Source: Herbaspirillum sp. ST 5-3 (GTDB lineage Bacteria > Pseudomonadota > Gammaproteobacteria > Burkholderiales > Burkholderiaceae_D). From it: a stretch of DNA of 64,000 bases. The notes below the pieces were generated by a model. That model was not told the origin of the DNA, searched no databases, and worked only from the letters and a program-made list of their open reading frames with translations. The DNA lies in contig NZ_STGI01000001.1 in assembly GCF_004804275.1 (NCBI RefSeq), positions 434,001 to 498,000 of the forward strand, in the 5' to 3' direction. Positions 62,314-64,000 of this stretch are shown piece after piece; the stretch's first letter is position 1, and each line of letters starts with the position of its first letter. Both the position numbers and the translations under genes were made by a program.

Positions 62314-63327
62314 TCAGGCAGCCGTCCTGTATTCCGTGCCTCTGGCAAGCATGGCCCACATAATCCGGGCATGCTTGGCTGCCAGTGCGACTGCGACGAC
62401 ATTGGCGCAGGACCGTTTCTGCAACTCCATCGCCCACTGGCTTTTGCGATCTGTCTTTCCACCTGCCAAACGCATCACGCTGCGCGTGCCATGGATCAGC
62501 AGCGTGCGAAGCCGAACATCCCCACGCTTGCTGATGCCACCGAGGCGGCTCTTGCCGCCACTGGAATGCTGGCTTGGGGTCAAACCCAACCACGCCGCAA
62601 ACTCGCGCCCGTTGCGAAACAGCTTCGCGTCGCCAACACTGGCCACCATCGCCGTTGCCGTGATCGGCCCGACACCTTCAATTGCCATCAGTCGCTTGGC
62701 CGCCTCACTCTGCCGCGCTATGCTGCTGATCTTGCGTTCGTACTCCAGCGCCTTGTCGTCGAGCTTTTGCATGCGCTCGTACAACTCACAAATCGTTTCC
62801 TTGGCCAGCAATGGCAAGGCTCTGGTGCCCGTTTCAATTTCCATCATCACCCGCCGCAGCCTCGCCATACCGCGAGTGACGACGATGCCGAACTCCCCCA
62901 GCAGGCCGCCAATCTGGTTCGACAGCGCGATCCGTTCCGCCACCAGCAGATCCCGGGCACGATGCATCGTCAGAATCGCTTGCGCCTCTTCGCTCTTGAT
63001 CGGCACGAAACGCATGTTCGGACGACCAACTGCCTCGCAAATCGCATCAGCATCGTTGGCGTCGTTCTTGCCGCTCTTGCGATAAGGAATGACGAACTGC
63101 GATGCCATTAACCGGGCATCATGTCCCAATCGCTTGAGCTCTCTGGCCCAGTAATGCGCGCCGCCACATGCTTCAATCCCAACCAGGCACGGCGGCAGCT
63201 TCGCAAAGAACTCCAACACCTCGCTACGGGACAACGTCTTCTTCAGCTTCGCCTTGCCATGCTCATCCACGCCATGCACCTGAAACACCAGCTTTGCGAT
63301 ATCCAATCCGACTCGTACGATTGCCAT
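62314..63327 (-). CDS. IS110-family transposase (IS1111 type)
   Basis: Recombinase of 337 aa. The N-terminal RuvC-like DEDD domain begins VRVGLDIAKLVFQVHG (Asp9), with GIEACGGAHYWARELK and GKNDANDADAICEA supplying the further acidic residues. The C-terminal Transposase_20 part has IEGVGPITATAMVASVGDA, the helix-hairpin-helix, then AAWLGLTPSQHSSGGKSRLGGISKRGD with the serine nucleophile region. Full length, intact, ATG 63327. It is therefore potentially active. Confidence 0.95.
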   Translation of the reverse strand: MAIVRVGLDIAKLVFQVHGVDEHGKAKLKKTLSRSEVLEFFAKLPPCLVGIEACGGAHYWARELKRLGHDARLMASQFVIPYRKSGKNDANDADAICEAVGRPNMRFVPIKSEEAQAILTMHRARDLLVAERIALSNQIGGLLGEFGIVVTRGMARLRRVMMEIETGTRALPLLAKETICELYERMQKLDDKALEYERKISSIARQSEAAKRLMAIEGVGPITATAMVASVGDAKLFRNGREFAAWLGLTPSQHSSGGKSRLGGISKRGDVRLRTLLIHGTRSVMRLAGGKTDRKSQWAMELQKRSCANVVAVALAAKHARIMWAMLARGTEYRTAA

Positions 63328-63395
63328 CTCCGCTCTCCCTGATCAGACGCGGCACAATTGCCCGCTTGATCTGCAGTCTACCCAGCTTCAGAGGT

Positions 63396-63408
63396 GGAGG
63401 GAGTCCAT
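63396..63408. repeat. IS inverted repeat, right
   Basis: GGAGGGAGTCCAT, exact reverse complement of 62044-62056; lies 69 bp before the transposase start codon. Confidence 0.85.
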
Positions 63409-63466
63409 GACATTAGCTAAACGGTAGCGCGTAGCGCTATCCGGGTCGAGCGACAAATTAAATTCC
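63409..63466 (-). other. Right fragment of an attC-like site split by the IS
   Basis: Starts with GACATTAGCTAAACGG beside the IS end, followed by a perfect TAGCGC-GTA-GCGCTA hairpin (63424-63438) and GTCGAGCGACAAATTAAATT near the SseB-like stop. ATTAAAT partly mirrors the GTTTAAC on the other side of the IS. CATTAGCTAAACGG matches the right guide of the putative IS RNA in 13 of 14 positions. Confidence 0.5.
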
Positions 63467-63467
63467 G

Positions 63468-63887
63468 TCATGCACTCCTCGCCGCTTCGGTTCGCATTTG
63501 TTGAACGCGCTCAGCAGATAACTCTAGGCCAGCGGGTGACCCCGGATTAACAACAATTCCGACTCCTGGAGCGACACCTTTTATCAACCAACTAAAGTTT
63601 GTGAGAAGCGCAAAGCAGAACTGAGGAAATCGTTTTGGCCACTCGACAGAGCGCTCCAGGGCGGTGAACAACGCCATCACAGAGTCACCATTTCGGTTTG
63701 CCAGAATTAGGGGCGACGCAGTGTTATCCCAAACGCCAGCTGGGTCAATATCTTTGTCAATGAGTGTTAAAACCTGAGAAGTCCATAGCTTGTCCATAAA
63801 GACTGAAGGGGAAACTTTCCCCTCCTGCGCTTGAACCAGGCAATCTTCCAGTTCGTTGATTGGTTTAAATTCAGCTGGCAATTGCAA
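63468..63887 (-). CDS. SseB-domain-like protein
   Basis: Protein of 139 aa. INELEDCLVQAQEGKVSP, ASPLILANRNGDSVMALFTALERS and APGVGIVVNPGSPAGLELSAE follow the SseB N-terminal domain pattern (a non-catalytic fold found in many contexts). No ATG is in frame before the upstream stop, so translation starts at TTG 63887 or the nearby TTG 63881, unless the start is elsewhere. AT-rich; it ends at the split attC-like site and is probably a cassette gene. Confidence 0.65.
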   Translation of the reverse strand: MQLPAEFKPINELEDCLVQAQEGKVSPSVFMDKLWTSQVLTLIDKDIDPAGVWDNTASPLILANRNGDSVMALFTALERSVEWPKRFPQFCFALLTNFSWLIKGVAPGVGIVVNPGSPAGLELSAERVQQMRTEAARSA

Positions 63888-64000
63888 GTCTCGTGAAAAA
63901 GGGATTTAGCGTTGAATTAGAGTGCAGCATGGTTATTGGAGGCATGGCGTTGATATAGACGATAAGCATAAACCACGACTAAGCCAATGACCCATACTGG

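Larger units (their letters stand above)
62044..63408 (-). mobile_element. IS110-family element, IS1111-like
   Basis: About 1365 bp with 13-bp inverted repeats (62044-62056 and 63396-63408) and one transposase gene. Perfect or subterminal IRs of this kind, and a long (270 bp) non-coding stretch downstream rather than upstream of the transposase, point to the IS1111 group. Exact outer ends may lie a few bp outside the IRs. No target duplication is expected or seen. It is inserted in an attC-like site, as IS1111-attC members do. Both flanks are matched by guides in the non-coding part. Confidence 0.85.

Noticed and set aside
1-64000. tRNA, rRNA, CRISPR array, prophage
   Set aside because: No cloverleaf with CCA end, rRNA segment, spaced direct repeats, integrase or phage structural gene was recognised in reading the window.

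Overview
The window is about 64 kb of high-GC DNA. Dense, mostly short-spaced genes, a DUF3717 protein, DUF3734-type patatins, a NirK fused to cytochrome c and NorR/sigma-54-style nor control suggest a betaproteobacterium of the Burkholderiales, possibly Oxalobacteraceae (Herbaspirillum/Noviherbaspirillum-like). The genus is inference. No rRNA, tRNA or CRISPR array was seen.

Layout. 1-5.8 kb: the end of a branched-chain amino-acid type ABC importer (livF-livH-livM) with a coupled hydrolase, then an MFS carrier, a 42-aa membrane peptide and an aminotransferase. 5.9-10.3 kb: a soluble histidine kinase with a TPR response regulator, and a beta-carbonic anhydrase divergent from a LysR regulator. 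10.3-14.6 kb: a lower-GC accessory patch with a decapitated methyltransferase, a P-loop kinase, a serine hydrolase, a wrecked Tn5-like transposase and a solute-binding protein. 15.8-18 kb: a DUF3717 gene, then an operon of a membrane protein, a CMD-family protein and an ECF41 sigma factor, with an ECF41-type promoter in front. 18-34 kb: radical SAM, AraC, chemoreceptor, acyl-CoA ligase, broken GST, patatin, aldo/keto reductase, LysR, O-methyltransferase, DODA-type dioxygenase and a Rec-PAS-GGDEF-EAL protein. 34-38.5 kb: an ATPase-permease-LolA-like-outer-membrane-protein operon. 38.6-42.3 kb: a metal (probably zinc) uptake operon without its own ATPase. 42.3-45 kb: a sterol-desaturase-like enzyme, cysE behind an apparent cysteine attenuator, and a phosphoesterase.

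45.1-52.6 kb is a compact denitrification block: a lipoprotein-type copper nitrite reductase fused to cytochrome c and a small partner protein, then, behind a good sigma-54 promoter, a 41-aa membrane peptide, a di-haem NorC, NorB, NorQ and NorD. Together they would reduce nitrite to NO and NO to N2O. A sulfite-oxidase-like/cytochrome b561 pair, a second patatin and two methyltransferases follow.

58-64 kb is accessory DNA, almost all on the minus strand. It holds an AAC(3)-I-like acetyltransferase, a GNAT, a membrane protein broken by a TGA and a tautomerase. From about 60.1 kb it looks like integron cassettes: DUF4304, SMI1/KNR4, MltR-like and SseB-like genes, separated by attC-like imperfect palindromes that overlap or abut the stop codons. 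An IS110/IS1111-type element has split one of these attC-like sites. Its 3-prime non-coding end can be folded by eye into a stem-loop carrying two short guides that match the DNA flanking the element on both sides, as expected for a bridge/seek RNA. No integron integrase lies in the window.
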